This document shows, piece by piece, positions 45,601-59,000 of a DNA stretch of 64,000 nt. Source of the stretch: Nageia nagi (Eukaryota; Pinophyta); contig JBITNC010000002.1 in assembly GCA_050084985.1 (NCBI GenBank), positions 6,200,001 through 6,264,000 of the forward strand, read 5' to 3'. The stretch's first letter is position 1. Every line of letters starts with the position of its first letter. The notes below the pieces were generated by a model. The model was not told the DNA's origin. It was given only the letters and a program-made list of their open reading frames with translations, and made no database searches. The position numbers were made by a program, and so were the translations under genes.

Positions 45601-47247
45601 ACAAAATACAGAATTGACTAGAGAAAAAATCAAAATCTTTGAGAAGAGGTGTGACAATAAAGTAAAATATAATACGTACAATCTTTGTAAAGATATATTT
45701 GGGCTATATTATGCATCTCCATTCATGTTCTGATCCTTCAACCTCTACTCTCAAATATATGTGTATATCTAAATGCATACAATAATATGATGGTTAAAAT
45801 TTGATAGTTGAACCATTTCAAATTTTCAACTTCTATTAGACATTCAAAGATGTTTGCATCTCTAAAAGAAAACTTTTTTTATGTCAAGACTTATGTTGGA
45901 ATAAAGCTTATTGACTAATAAGTTAAGTGGATTTTTAAATTTTTTCAAATTTTGTTGTACTATAAAAACTAAGTGTTAATTATATATATTATTTACAAAA
46001 AATGTGGGAGGATAGAAAATCAAGTTCGATAGTCTATGTGAGGCATAATGCATATAACAAGATAGTATCCCCAAGTTATAGGTGGATGATAACTATCTAA
46101 TTGAGGATTCAAACTCCAATTGGCACCTGCATTGATAGGTTTAGTTGGATAATTATCCTTTGCATCCTTCCTCATGAACATGGAAAGGCTCAAGTAGCGA
46201 ATTGATCATTTTAATCATTATTGGGTCATCCTTGGGTTCCCCATTTAGAGGGTTAAGAAGGCAAAGTAATAAATTTTACCAATCTCCATGTTTATTTTAT
46301 GGGATTAGGTGAGGATCTTGTGAACCCTTTCTCAAATGTTTTTTATTCCATCTAGACCTATTCTAGCATGGCAAGGATAAAGAATGAACATGTAATATCA
46401 TGTATGGTATATTAATTCAATGATCCATGAGGGTCTATAGATGTATCACCTTATTCACTTAAATATAAAATTACAAAACCATATTGGAGTATATTTCAAC
46501 TTTAGAATTAATATGAATTTGAGTATCAAATATAATTTTGGAGAATATGGAAAATTTTAAACCTCTTTATATATCAAATAAAATTTTCAATATAACTGCA
46601 TGCCATAACTAAGTGAATTTGGTAAGCATGTTAGGCCAATTATCTAGTAAATTCATATTCCAAGATAGTGCTTTATGTATAAATGGTTTAAAGAAATCAT
46701 GAATTCAAAACCATGTAGATTGGGCTTAAGGATAAAATAAAATAAAGTTTTGATTTATTTTCCATAGAATGGTCAACATGGATTTAAAACCCTTGAATGA
46801 GCTAATATTTATTTTATGAGAATGCCTTGGTAGATGAAATACAGGTAAAGTGAACATTTTTCATGACAATTTTGGTAGAGAATTATTCAAGAAAATTATT
46901 AGACAATTTAGCAAAAGTATGATTTGAATATTTTGGGATTTTTCTATACTAATATAGTAATTGATTTGTTAAAGATAAAGAAAATATTTTCAACATTACA
47001 GTATCATCATTATTGATTATGTCAAACCATATTGTAAGGTTCATAAATGATTTTTAGGATTGTATTTGCTTTTAAATTTATAAAATTTTATCATTCAAAA
47101 TGGAATAGATATTGCTTGATCAAAATCAAAGGACTTATTCATTGATTAATAATTTATCAATATGTTTTCTTATTGTAAACTTTGCCATGAACTAGCTTTT
47201 GAACCTTTTTCATTCATTCAAGAATTTATTATTGAGAATCATATGAT
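45601..47247. other. AT-rich stretch without a gene
   Basis: Nothing recognised; TA-rich tract near 45980 only. Confidence 0.4.
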
Positions 47248-48324
47248 GTGGGTGAAAGCAAGAAGCTGGGTCCACTTAAAGGGGAAGTGCAAAAAATCAA
47301 TGAAGTAAAAATTCAATGTCAAAAAAATTAGGATCTCGATTTAGGTTCAGGATCCCAATAAATATTGGGATCCTGATAGTTAAAGCTAAAATACATACAA
47401 ATATCGAGATCTTGAACCTAAATCAAGATCTTTATTTTAATTTATTAATATAGAGATATTTATATTTTAATATATGATTTTTCCTCAAATTTAGGCTCAA
47501 AAAAGGCTTGGTGAGCTAACACTTAGCCTTGGACCTGCAAGTATATGTTCATGATAATTTTAATGGAAAATCTCAACTTTAGGCATACGTTTGATGGAGT
47601 TTTTGTTAGAATTTTTTTATGAAATGAAAACCCATTATAGATTAAAGAGTGTATATTTAAAATATGTATTTTGTTTTACAATTAGATAAGATTTTATATT
47701 TTTAATTATTTTTTAGTAAAAGTGGTCCATATACTTGAAATATGAGGGTCTCGTATTTTCTTAATAAGTTTTTTTGGGGAGGAGTTATGAAAAATAAATT
47801 ATATAGGAATAAGATTCACATAATTCTCTATAAGAATTAAAAAAAAAATTGAAAAAATATTAAGTTTAGATCAAATTATGGTGGACGAACACAAGCATTT
47901 TTCAAAACCACAAAAATGCCCGGTACAAAATTAATAAAAAATATATTAATTCAAAAATTATCAAAAAATATACAATATAAGCTCCAATATGTTAGGTATC
48001 TTTTCCTAAAAGTATTTAAAAAAATACCTTGATTTTAGTCAAATTATGGTGGACGGACACATGCATGGTATGGTCCAAAAATAGTTTTTTTAAAAAGTGG
48101 TTTTTATTCATTCGATTGGATTTTAAATTCTATGATCTAGGTATTGTAAAATATTATATATTTGAAATCTAGACTCTGAGCACTACATTTTCACCCTAGT
48201 GACCTTTTTCATGATTCCATGTCTAAGTGCTTCAATTTTTGAGATCAATCATACCCAAATTTGAAACTCAAGGAAAACACTTCCACTTTTTGGCCTTAAA
48301 GTGGACCCAACTTCTTTCACCCAC
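47248..48324. mobile_element. Non-autonomous terminal-inverted-repeat element
   Basis: The ends are inverted copies: left GTGGGTGAAAGCAAGAAG then CTGGGTCCACTTAA; right, on the minus strand, GTGGGTGAAAGAAGTTGGG then TCCACTTTAAGG, continuing to GAAGTG with small gaps (about 45 bp). No ORF lies inside. A nested palindrome is at 47332-47430, and an ATTATGGTGGACGRACACA phrase occurs twice (near 47877 and 48046). No clean target duplication was seen, so the superfamily is undetermined. Confidence 0.6.
47332..47430. repeat. Nested palindrome inside the TIR element
   Basis: The inner perfect arms AGGATCCCAATA and TATTGGGATCCT at 47349-47374 are separated by AA. The outer arm starting GATCTCGATTTAGGTTC (47332-47354) is the reverse complement of the arm at 47408-47430, with two mismatches. 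Confidence 0.85.
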
Positions 48325-50203
48325 CCATGTACTAGGGATATACTAACTTAAGAACTTTGATTAAATATATTATCATTCAATTATCAATATACATTAAAAT
48401 ATGATTAAAATTTATTAAGAGAATGATCATATTGATTGAAGGATTATGGGTTAACATAGTGTTGATTGGATTATGCCTATGTTAAAAATGAAGGTTGATA
48501 TTTAGATAAAATTGATAAGTTTATATTGCTATGAAAAGTGAAGTTATATCAAAATTGAATATTTAGTTTGAGTGATTTTTAATGAAATATATTGAGTTTA
48601 TGTAGTATTTTAGAGTTAAGGAAAATCCAAGAAATGAGATATTGATATAGTTTGAGGTGTACTATATGAAGATGATGTTTGATTCTACCCATTTTATTTC
48701 CCTACTACTTGAGTTCTTCATTTGATGTATCTCATGAATTATACATCATTAACAAAACCTATGTTAAACATTAATAATTTACAATAAATTCTCTCACAAA
48801 ATGGAACTTCTAATTTTCTCATAAATATGACTAAAACTAGCACAAATCCATACATGAAAGAAAATATAATAATTTATCCACTTTAAAGAGGTTACATATT
48901 TTATTATTGAACAAGATTGAAGATTATAACTCCAATGATTAACAATCCTCTCTTGCATAAATAAATCCACTTTTAGTGGCTTCAACAACCCTCAACAATT
49001 TTCCAAGGGAGTGTTTACTTAAAATAAGTGTATATTTACCAAAATTGATCTTATAACTTCCAAAATGGTTCAAGAAACAACCCTAACTATTTTAGCTTCC
49101 TATTTCACAAATTCTTCTTCCACTCTATTAATGCCTTGTCTATAGGAAATAACTATGTCATTGCCCCTACTATATATTTTCAACTACATCAAATCCCTTA
49201 TTGCAGGTTATCCATTATGATAAGGTCAATGAAAATGGAGAGAATGAATATTAAATCTTCACCAATTGGAAAGGTGTTTTTGGAATATATATAATGGAAA
49301 AATGATTACCTCATTTATATCTCTCTACAAAAATTTATTACTTCCTAAATATGACTAATCTATTTTGTGAGAGGTTCTAGCTACAATAACTCCACAAGAT
49401 CAACTAAAAATGCTTCAAATACAACCCAAGTGTGGGATTTCACCAAATCCTCACTCTAATGATATGTGGTTTTTTCACATACATGATCCATTTTGGATCA
49501 ACATTTCCATGCCTCACATTTTAAATATGAGTGTGAAAGAGAATGGTACCCATTAAACTAAGAATAACTACAACTACAAGGTAAAACACACATATGTTAT
49601 TGTGTGTGCCCATGTCCTGACCATAATCCAAATAAGTATAAAATTTTTAAATTTTAGAAAATATTAAGGGAAAATAAGTTGGTATTTAATTACTTATCTA
49701 GAAAAAGGATAAATGGCATGATCTTAGTTAATAAGGATTGTACATATTAAAAAGGATAAGGAAACACATACTTATTGATATAAGCAATTCTATAGTCTCA
49801 TTTGGATTATCACTATCTAGTTACACCCAATGAGAGGGATGTATATAATCATACTCAAAGGTAAGTGCATACCTATAGATGGTAAAATAGTGATAAGGAT
49901 AATATAATAGATAATGAGGATCGTAGTTGGGGATCTAAACATGCTTACTATAATTATTACTTCTAAATTTTATATAAATGTGAATGTTTAACTATTTGAA
50001 TATGAACTTATGTGATTGTTTCTTAGACTATGAAAGTTAATTTGAACCCTATTAAATTTTATTGACATTTCTTATGGATCCTAATTCTCCCTTTCTCTTT
50101 ATTTGGATGTCTTCTTTCATCTACATTTGGACCCGCTCTATGATGGGGGGTGTAGGAGGGTCTTTCTCACCTACTAGTGTCACCAAAGGGGTCCAAGGGG
50201 AGG
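48325..50203. other. AT-rich stretch without a gene
   Basis: No supported coding or RNA feature. Confidence 0.4.
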
Positions 50204-50567
50204 GAGGATGTATTTTTCTCTTTATATTTCCCTATTTAAATATAGATCAATTATAATTAGGTCACAAATCAGATGGTAGGATTTAGTTGATATGCTTTGC
50301 CCCATAAGGTAACCTATTTTTTTTTTTCTAAAAAAGGGATTTTGTATTGTGAGTGACAATGATAAATAAAATAGGAGGTTATAACAGATGTACTATAGGT
50401 TGTATCCATTTCAATTATATTGGATAGAATAAATGATGGAGTGGCTACTTTCTCTATGGATGTAGCCCACATCGAGTGAACCATGCTAAATTTGTGGCTC
50501 TCATGTTTTATGTTCTTTTACATTATATTTTTGTATTTTATTTATTGCGCTAGACTTTTATTATTCC
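50204..50567 (+). repeat. Probable copia 3' LTR fragment
   Basis: GGGGAGGGAGGA at 50192-50203 could be a polypurine tract before TGTATTTTTC. Near 50460-50505 the text GGATGTAGCCCACATCGAGT then GAACCATGCTAAATT resembles the GGACGTAGGC...CGAACCACGTTAAAT signature common in copia U5 regions, with CpG decay. No element body was found upstream. Confidence 0.4.
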
Positions 50568-50709
50568 TAATAAGTAATACTTCTTAACTTATTTAAATTT
50601 TGAACCATCAAGACATAATGGTAAAACCTTTAGGCATCTAATAAGTAATACTTCTTACCTTATTTAAATTTTGAACCATCAATACCTAATGGTAAAACCT
50701 TTAGGCATG
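50568..50709 (+). repeat. 71-bp tandem duplication
   Basis: Two copies starting TAATAAGTAATACTTCTTA at 50568 and 50639, with about three mismatches. Confidence 0.9.
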
Positions 50710-50849
50710 AAAAATAAGAAGTTCTCACATCAATATGCTTCACAGCAAAGGCATAATTAAATACAATACTAAGCTAAGTCTAAGTATCATTTAGGTTATT
50801 GAATCACCCCATTAACCTTGACTACATCAAGTGGTATTTTGGAATGAAA

Positions 50850-51925
50850 AAAAGGGATACCTTGGGAAGGAACATGTAAAATTCAATGTTACATATTTCA
50901 AGAGGTGAAAGTGAACCATGAGGTGGAGTTCAAATGAGAAAAGTTTTTATCTATGGTGGAAATGCAAATATGTGTAATGATAGAGATATGGAATTGATAA
51001 AGGGAATATGAGAAATGGGAGAAATGCTTAAGGCCATGGAAGAAACTCAATATAAAGGTCAAGCATCGATGGAGAGTGAACCTATAGAGATAAAACATGA
51101 GGCTAATGAAAGGAAATATGGACCCAAAATTATAATTTCTAAAACATCAAAAAAATTTGTAAATAAGACAAAGGTGGATGTACTTATGTATGTTAGAAAT
51201 TTTAATTCCAAATAAATTGTTGATTAGATCTGAGAACTAGAAAATTAATTTGATCTTGACAATGTATAATACTCTAACAAGGTGATGATAGATATCACAA
51301 AACTAATAGGATATGCATCCATATGATGGGAATAAGTCTATAAGGAAAGAGTTAAGGAAGATAAAGTCTTACAAAAATGGTGAATAACTCTAAGTAGAAG
51401 TTCCTTCTTGCATATTGTAAACTAAATTTACTTAAAAGAATCAAAAATATTTAATAAAAAATAATAATGAATGCTAAAGACTATAAAAATAATAGTTAAC
51501 ATCATAGTTAGACATACTAAGGAGACCATAGATAATATCTCTAGATATTTGAATAGACTGAGATTAGTCACCTAGAAAGAAGAGGTCAAATTTCTAGTAT
51601 CTTTAAAGGAGGTATATTTCAACCATATAATGGAAAAGGAAATGAATAAAAAATGTGAGGTCATCAATTCAAAAAATTCAATTGATTTTATTATAACTAT
51701 AGAGTTCAAGTATATAAATCTTATGAGTGAATGGTGCCTCAAAGGGATAATTGAAAAAATGATGATAGAGAAAATATTTCTCAAGAGAAAAAAATAGGAG
51801 ATGAAGGCTTAAAATATCTTGCCATAGATAAATTTGGATAGCAATTGATGGTTATAATAATCATGATAACCCCACACAAGTAAGTACATGAATTGTGGAA
51901 AAGAAGAATCATATTCAAGGTAAGG
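50850..51925 (+). pseudogene. Gypsy G4 gag remnant
   Basis: Frames include MGEMLKAMEETQYKGQA and the capsid-like LIGYASI, a stop, WE, KEDKVLQKW and SRYLNRLRLVT, followed by LVSLKEVYFNHIMEKEMNKK. A decayed zinc-knuckle area with MNCGKEE follows near 51880. Stops are very frequent. Part of a plus-strand gypsy body that ends at 53085. Confidence 0.5.
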
Positions 51926-52320
51926 CACACAAGTGGAGGAAACATTTATAAGGTAATTATGGATAGTGAAAGTAATGATAACCTTGTAATGATTGAGATG
52001 GTGGAGAAATTGAAATTAAAAAACTTTACCCATCCATAATTTTATAAAGTATCATTATAAAATAAAGGAAATCAAGCTATTGTGATCGAAAAATATAAAG
52101 TAAAAATCAAGATCAAAGGATACAATGATGATATGTGGTGTGAAATTATTCTTATGGATTCCTACCATGTTCTCTTAGGATGACTATTTGAATATGATAT
52201 GAAGATAGTACACCATGAAAGAAAGAACAAAATTTCCATTTGACTGAATTGTAAAGGATTTTAACTTCTACCATTAGAGCCAAAAGCTAAAAATACTATG
52301 AGTGGATTGGTCTTGTTATG
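51926..52320 (+). pseudogene. Gypsy G4 protease remnant
   Basis: Readable pieces are TLPIHNFIKYHYKIKEI and KSRSKDTMMICGVKLFLWIP, with in other frames MDSYHVLLG and LNGKEFNLLPLEPK-like text. This is the HVLLGRPW...KxxLLPLxP pattern that ends the protease of this gypsy group. Weak and frameshifted. Confidence 0.5.
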
Positions 52321-53085
52321 ATTAAAAGAATTTCTAAAAGATGTTGAAGAAAATGAGATCTATTATGTTATCTTTTCACATGAGTAAAATATGGAAGAAA
52401 ATATACCTAATGAAATTATTAAAATACTTGATGATTATGCGAACATCAATAATAAATATTTGTAAGTAGGATTAACACTAGCTAAGAAGATTTATCATTA
52501 CATAAATTTGATACTTAGAACTAGTTTATCACAAATATGGACTCCAAGATGATAGTTAGCCAAGTGGCAAGTACATGAATTAGTATAGAGAGGACTAATA
52601 AGGGATAACCTTAGTTTATACATATTAATAATAGTGTTAGATCACAAGAAGGGTAGAGTTGTATTATATATATTAATTTAAAGTCCCATCAATAAGATCA
52701 CCATAAAATATATATTTTCTACACCTCATATGGATGAGATATTGGATTATTTATGGAGATCCATATACCTTTTGAAGATAGAGATTAAGATTGGGTATAA
52801 CCAAATTAAGATAAGGAAATATGATGAGTTGAAAATTACCATTAGAACTAATAATTGACTCTATGACTAGTTATGAATACCTTTTGAGCTATCCAAATCC
52901 CTTAATACGTTCATGATATTGATAAAATGAATAAATGAATCCATTCTTAGGAAAATTTATAGTTGTATACTTTGATGGTATCTTCACATATAATAAGGGG
53001 AAGGAAGAACACATAAAATATTTGAGGCAAGTATTAGTAGATTCAAGAGATAATAAGTTATTGATTACCCTCAATAAATACTTTG
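52321..53085 (+). pseudogene. Gypsy G4 reverse transcriptase remnant
   Basis: VLDHKKGRVVLYI, NKITIKYIFSTPHMDEILDY, IKIGYNQIKIRKYDELKITI and, open from 52935, NPFLGKFIVVYFDGIFTYNK with GKEEHIKYLRQVLVDSRDNK. The catalytic motif YFDD reads YFDG. The frame breaks off at 53085, where the LTR of G5 was inserted in the opposite orientation; the rest of RT was not found on the far side. Confidence 0.75.
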
Positions 53086-54479
53086 TGATGATCTCAAATC
53101 AGCAAATCATATTCAAGCATGCTTTAGGAGAGGGACATTTATCTATTAACTCTAGATATTACCAATTCAACTAAAAAATGCACAACACTCCAATGTCTAG
53201 AAGTAAATGATAAAAATGTAAATTATGAACTCAAAACTACTCCAGAAACCCAATGTACAAGAATAGAGAAGGAAAAATAAATATATAACTATGAAATAGC
53301 ATTTTCAAATCCAACATCCAAGCAGAAAGAGATAAATAGCAAATTTTAGACATAAAAATTTAATTGTATTGAGATAATAATGGATAACCATAATTACAAT
53401 ATATTTAAGGAGCTTACACCAAGGTTGCCTCTAATAAGGGTTTTTGTGGATAGCTCTAGGGCCTCACCAATCACAACAAGGGCAAGGCCAAGATTAGGGA
53501 TTCCCTATTTCTCTATGATTGAAAAATCAAGGTTCCTCTCCTAAATGGTTGAAGTAAGCTCAAGGCTAGCCTTAAATCACCTCAATATCTCAAAGGAAGA
53601 TTGCTCCATAAGTGGTAAAGAAAGAGTTCTCACATTCAATTTGATAAAAGGGGGTTTAATCACAAATTCAACATATCTTGTGTAATCCATTAGTCCTCCT
53701 TATATGGGAGAGGCACTTCATCTTATAATATTGCATTGACATTATCTAATGGTACATAATGGTGATCTATGTACTCATGATGTTAACATCTAGGATAGAG
53801 AGCCTTGGGATGAATGAAATCACATCCAAGGGCCTGGGAATGCAACATTGGGATGAAGGGGATTTAGAAGTGCCTTAGTGTCGGTTTCATGCATCCAAAT
53901 ACCACCAAAGGATGATGTGGGACTTAGGGATTCCCAAATTTCTAACATGGGGATCAAATCCCTTCTAGAATGCCAACATGGGGCGTTAAAGGCTAGTTAT
54001 ACCCAACATTAAAGTATGGGAGTTGTTTGGTATCTCATGATGCCAAATATCCCTTTTAGAATGCCACACCTAATCTTGTAAGTCTTTATGATACCTCATA
54101 GTATTTGTAATCATATAGGGGGATTCTTTATCTCAAACAGGGGAGTATTAATGATGTGAGGTCCATCTAACTCTAATTTACAATCATCAAGGCTAAATAT
54201 GCAATGTCCCATTAATTGGAGACTAATATTGCATTTACAATTATAATGGCCTTGGTATCATTAATACGATAGTATTGGTATATTAAGGCACTCAATTATA
54301 CATAATGAACTAAATAAAGGCCCATCATTCCATAATTAGCACATTTAACTAAGTCTCTAAGTGGAAATTACAATAATTGGCCAAAAACTACTAAAATAGA
54401 TAAAATTAATCCTAAACTAATATTCCCATTTATCAATGGTGAAATGGAGGAAAAATATCATAAAAATGAGGAAATTACA
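53086..54479 (-). repeat. 3' LTR of G5
   Basis: On the minus strand it begins TGTAATTTCCTCATT, preceded by the polypurine tract GGGAAGGGCGTACT (54480-54493), and ends in GAGATCATCA. A CATATAAGG TATA-like box lies near 53697. Confidence 0.75.
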
Positions 54480-57400
54480 AGTACGCCCTTCCCAAATTGC
54501 TTGTTCCCAAGCAATTTGAAACAACTTCATTTGAAGCAGAGTCTTCATAACATTTCTCTTCCTCTTCTTCATAACTTGGTATTTGTTTTGATTGAGAATC
54601 TCTAGAATCATGCTTGTTTAGTCTCATCCTTTTCTTTGTGAAGCTTTCAAGCATTCATGTTAATTCTTCTTTGGAATTTCTCTCTACATTTCTTCATTTG
54701 GTGAAGATGTTTGGTCATTCCCATGTTGCTTATTCTAGAGATAACCACCTCCACTTAACATGTACCTCATCAATAATTTGGTTCCTTAGTTACCTTTTCC
54801 ATGCATCAATAAATTTCTTAGGAACCTATACTAAATTCCCTTTATTTTTTATTGGGGGTAGTTCAGTTGTAGGTTGTATATCTTATTCAAGTGAGCTCCT
54901 TAAATAGGATTCATGGAATATATGATGCATTCTAGTATTGGGAGGTAATCGAAGCTCATAGTGATTATTTTCTATTTTCTTAAGGATTTTGTAAGGTCCA
55001 TAATAATGTACTATATATATTTTTGTTCTCCTTCTATGATTTGGGGATATTATGTATGGTTGCATGCTAATGTATGCACATTCTCTTATTTTGAATTCCC
55101 TTCCCTTAACTGATGGTGCTAAAAAACCTTGTGAGTCTTCCTATATGGCCTATGTTTGCTTATATAAAGACTTTATTTCATAAAGTTTTATACTTTCATT
55201 TTCCTCCTCGTGAATGTTAGGAAGTGGTGTTGTGGGTTTGTCTTGCCCAATGCTATGAGGGTTTCGATTTATTTGTTTGTGATTTCTCTAAAGAATTAGA
55301 GAATATTGCATGCATATCCTTAGTAGGATATTTATAATCAAACTCTCCTAGAATAGTATACCTTTGAGTTCCCTTCACTTCTACCTACATTTTAGTGATA
55401 ACTTCTCCTAAGTACATCCTATCACTTGCCAAGTTTAGGTATAATTCTCTGGTGTTGCAAAATGCTTCAAAAACTATTTATAGATATTGATAGGAGAGAG
55501 TTCCCTCAAAATGTTTTACCTTCTCAAGTATCATCAAAGTATCATTCAACTAAATTAATCCTTTCCTCTCTTGTTACTAGTCCTTTCTATTCTATTGGGT
55601 CTATGTCTCCCTACTTTATTAAAATGGTTACCTCTTTTCCTTTTCCTTTTGGATAAAGTGGTGGGGTGGCGATAGTTGTGTCTTTAGTTTTAGATTAGTT
55701 GGGAATCTCTTGGGTTTTTGGTGCTTCTTTTGCCTTATGATTCTATGGGACCAATTTTATTAGTTCAATATGCCTAGTGATATCCAAAAAATATCCTGAA
55801 TTCCACTACCTTTTTATAGTTTTCAAATCTCCTTTCATATTCTTTAAGTCATTTATCCAATTTTGTTGCTTTGACATCTATCATTATTTTTTCTTTGGGT
55901 GAATCCTTCCATACATCGGTGATCATTTGGCTACTTAATTCCAGTACTTTATTCAATTTATGCTTAGTTTCTCTACCCCATGCTACCATGGTGGAAATAT
56001 CTCCCTTGATGAAGTTTTCAATGGCCCAACAAATGTCTCAGGTTTTCTCAAAGTGTCAACAATTTGCTAGATAGCACCTTAAGAGTCTTCAAGCTTCCCA
56101 AATACTCAATGTAGGTCATCTAATTATTTAGTCACCCTACATTCACTCCCAAGTCTCCCTTAATGCCAATGTCTAGTTTTAGGGGTTCCAAACTATTTCA
56201 AACTTTACTTTTTATATTTGACTCTTGTATTTCCTCCAAAATTCAAATTTAGTACACAATAAATTATGTAATCCCAAAACTAACACCTAATTACTCCTAA
56301 TTTTAATTTATTTTTAAAATTAAAAATAATAAGAATTTCTTATTTATCCTAGCTTAAATCAAAATAAATTTCATTTTTCCTAATTATGAAAATAAATATT
56401 TATCTTTTTAAAGTATTTTTCTCTTTTTTTCCCTTATTTCTCCTAAAATAAATAAAATATTTTTTTTATCTTTTTTACATTATTGCTCCTCCTAAAATAA
56501 ATTAAAATTTCCCTTAGCATAAAAATGCAAATTAACTCAAACCTAGATTTTAATTTCTTCAATGGTGGAATGAATTGATCCTTGTGCCAAATTTCTCAAG
56601 CCTATGGGTTATGGGCTCAATAATTAACTTTGAATTAGTTTGTGCCTCCTTTCAAGCTCAACATTCACACAAAACCTAGAATAATGTAGAATTAACTCTA
56701 AAATTCAACAAGTATGCCAACATCCCAAATGTTGAAGCTCAAATGGATGATTTTTTGTAGATCCAAGGTGAATTAAGCTTCTTCAACGCCTAATATTTTA
56801 CTTCTAGCTATCACATCTCAATAATATTTGTAAAAATGATCCAACATCTCCTCATATGCCTTCATTATGTAAATCTCAATACAAAAATGTGTCAAATTTG
56901 GTAATTTGACTCTACTTGAAGCTCAACATCCTCTTCCCAATGACTCCAAACTCCCAAATTCTAAGAAATTTTGGCCAAAATGATCCAATGACCTTGCAAA
57001 AACTTGTAGAATATAAATTTATGCAAAAAAGTGTTAGTACCTATAATTGGATACCACTATGATGTAGATGTTCCTTAAATTCATCCTCATAATGCCAAAA
57101 TCCTCCTTAGTATGGATTCAAAATGCATAATGGCCCTTAAAAAACCCTTAGAATACCAAGGTCTACCTTAAAATAATATTTTTGATTTAAATCTAGTCTT
57201 CTCTAGCCCATATGAACCTCGTTTTTACCTATTAGAGTTAAGATCCAAGCAAACGAACCTCAAACTTGATGCTGAATATTAAAAATTTGTAAAAATAAGC
57301 ACTCACCAAGTCAAATGTTCCTCCTTGAAACCCCTAAACATAAAATTATGGTCAAAATAGGTTCAATGTACTACTAGTAGGGTGAGATCTGACCTTAGAC

Positions 57401-57730
57401 CTCCAACATTGAACTCCCAGTATTTTGATCCAAAACATTTAATGTCATAACCTAAACATGAATCTTATAGGGATGGAATGCTTTAGATCTCCTTAATTTT
57501 TTAGAACCATGATAATCTTAGGTTAAAACATTAATGAAACTTATTTTAGATCTTCCAATAGGATGACAAGATCTCTTTAAAAAATCCTTCCCTCTTACCT
57601 GATAGAAAAGGGTATGATCTCCTCAATAAATGATACCAATATGATATCATTGTAACTAGTGAATTGGTATCTCCTTCAATTTAGCTTATAAATTGTCCAT
57701 GTGTGATGCCCTTGATTTTGATAGGATGGC
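54480..57730 (-). pseudogene. G5 interior with integrase C-terminal remnant
   Basis: The minus-strand frame 55065-54883 reads IVHYYGPYKILKKIENNHYE and LPPNTRMHHIFHESYLRSSL, the GPY/F end of a gypsy integrase. A KYPTKDMHAIFSN-like phrase lies near 55290-55330. Between 55430 and 57730 only faint, heavily interrupted gag-like text was seen, and no protease, RT or RNase H. The interior is therefore a deletion derivative about half the usual size. Confidence 0.55.
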
Positions 57731-57737
57731 AAAATTA

Positions 57738-57751
57738 AGGCTCTGATACCA
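57738..57751 (-). other. G5 primer binding site
   Basis: The minus strand reads TGGTATCAGAGCC close to the LTR end, matching initiator methionine tRNA. Confidence 0.85.
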
Positions 57752-57754
57752 CTA

Positions 57755-58495
57755 TGATGATCCCAAATTGGTGGATCATACTCAAATGCACCCTAGGAGA
57801 GGGATGTTTATCTACTAACTTCGTATTTGTCCAATTCAACTCAAAAATACATAAACACTCTAATGTTAAGTAGTAAATGAAAAATATATAAATTACAAAC
57901 TTGAAAGTAGTCCAAAAATCCAACATATGAACAGTGAAGGCAAAATAGATATCTAGCTACAAAATAGCACTTCTAGATCCAACATCCAAGCAAAAAGAGA
58001 TAACTAGCAAATTGCAGATAGAATAATGTAATTATATTGAGATAATAGTGAATAAACATAATTATAATATATTTTTATGCCTAAGGATCTTACATCAAGG
58101 TTTCCTCTAATAAGGTTTTTGCAGATGACTCCAGGACCTCACCAATTGTAGCAGTAGCAAGGCCAAGCCTAAGGCTTCCCTACTTCTCTATGATGGAACA
58201 ATCACATTTCCTCTTCTAAATGGTTGGATTACTCTTAAGCCTAGCCTTAAATCATCTCAAGAACTTAAATGCATATTGCTCCATAAGTGGAAAAGAAAGA
58301 GTTCTCATACTTAGTCTGATAAAAGGGGTTTTAATCATGAATTCAGCATATCTTGTGTAATCCAATAGTCCTCCTTATATAGGAGAGGTAATCCATCTTC
58401 TAATATTGCATTGATGTGTTCCAATGGTGCATAATGTTTATCTATGTGCCTATGATGCTAACATCCAATATGGAGAGCCTTGGGATGAACAAAAT
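57755..58495 (-). repeat. 5' LTR of G5 (truncated)
   Basis: Begins TGATGATCCC on the plus strand and follows the left LTR until GCCTTGGGATGAA near 58490, where homology switches to the dispersed repeat. Confidence 0.75.
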
Positions 58496-59000
58496 TGCCT
58501 ATGAATTTTAGATTCATTCAAGTTAAATATATTTGAAAAGAAGAAAGGGGCAGGTTGGTTAAATCTAAGATAAGTTTTATGTGTTATATAATCTTATAAT
58601 ATATGTCAAAACTTAGTAAGAATACTCAACCCAAGTTTTCAAGGTTCTAACCAAGGATGTAAAAATTTTCTTAGTCATACTATCTAATTTTTTTAGGTAT
58701 GTGAAGATAGTATTCCCAAGGACATATTGTCATGGTGTATTATACATTTCACAAATGAATAGATTACTAGGATTAGTTTTTAACTCAAGGTTTTATAGGA
58801 TTCTTTTAATATGCACTAGTCACATGGGAGTGTTAATTTCATATGCAAGTCCCATATAAGGCTTCTGTATTGGTCTTAAATGTTCCTCACTTCATACATT
58901 ACTTTATGGGTAAGTGTATGTAGCCAAGCATGATAGGTCTACCACCTTATTTATAGACTCAAGAAATATTATTTACTTATTCTAAATAGGAAAAAAATTA
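58496..59000 (-). repeat. Dispersed repeat, copy 2 (chromovirus-leader-like)
   Basis: Counterpart of 45095-45600. Both share ATTCAAGTTAAAT, GATTACTAGG and ACTTTATGGGTAAGTGT blocks. Confidence 0.55.

Larger units (their letters stand above)
53086..58495 (-). mobile_element. Minus-strand gypsy derivative G5, 5' LTR truncated
   Basis: Left LTR 53086-54479 (1,394 bp) and right LTR 57755-58495 share long homology, including AGGAGAGGG, TTGCTCCATAAGTGG and GAGAGCCTTGGGATGAA. The right one stops after about 740 bp. A methionine-type primer binding site flanks the right LTR and a polypurine tract flanks the left one, so the element runs right to left. Little pol is left in the 3.3-kb interior. It inserted into the G4 RT. 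Confidence 0.75.

Noticed and set aside
50062-50256. 64-codon plus-strand ORF
   Set aside because: No family pattern; it crosses the probable copia polypurine tract and LTR start.
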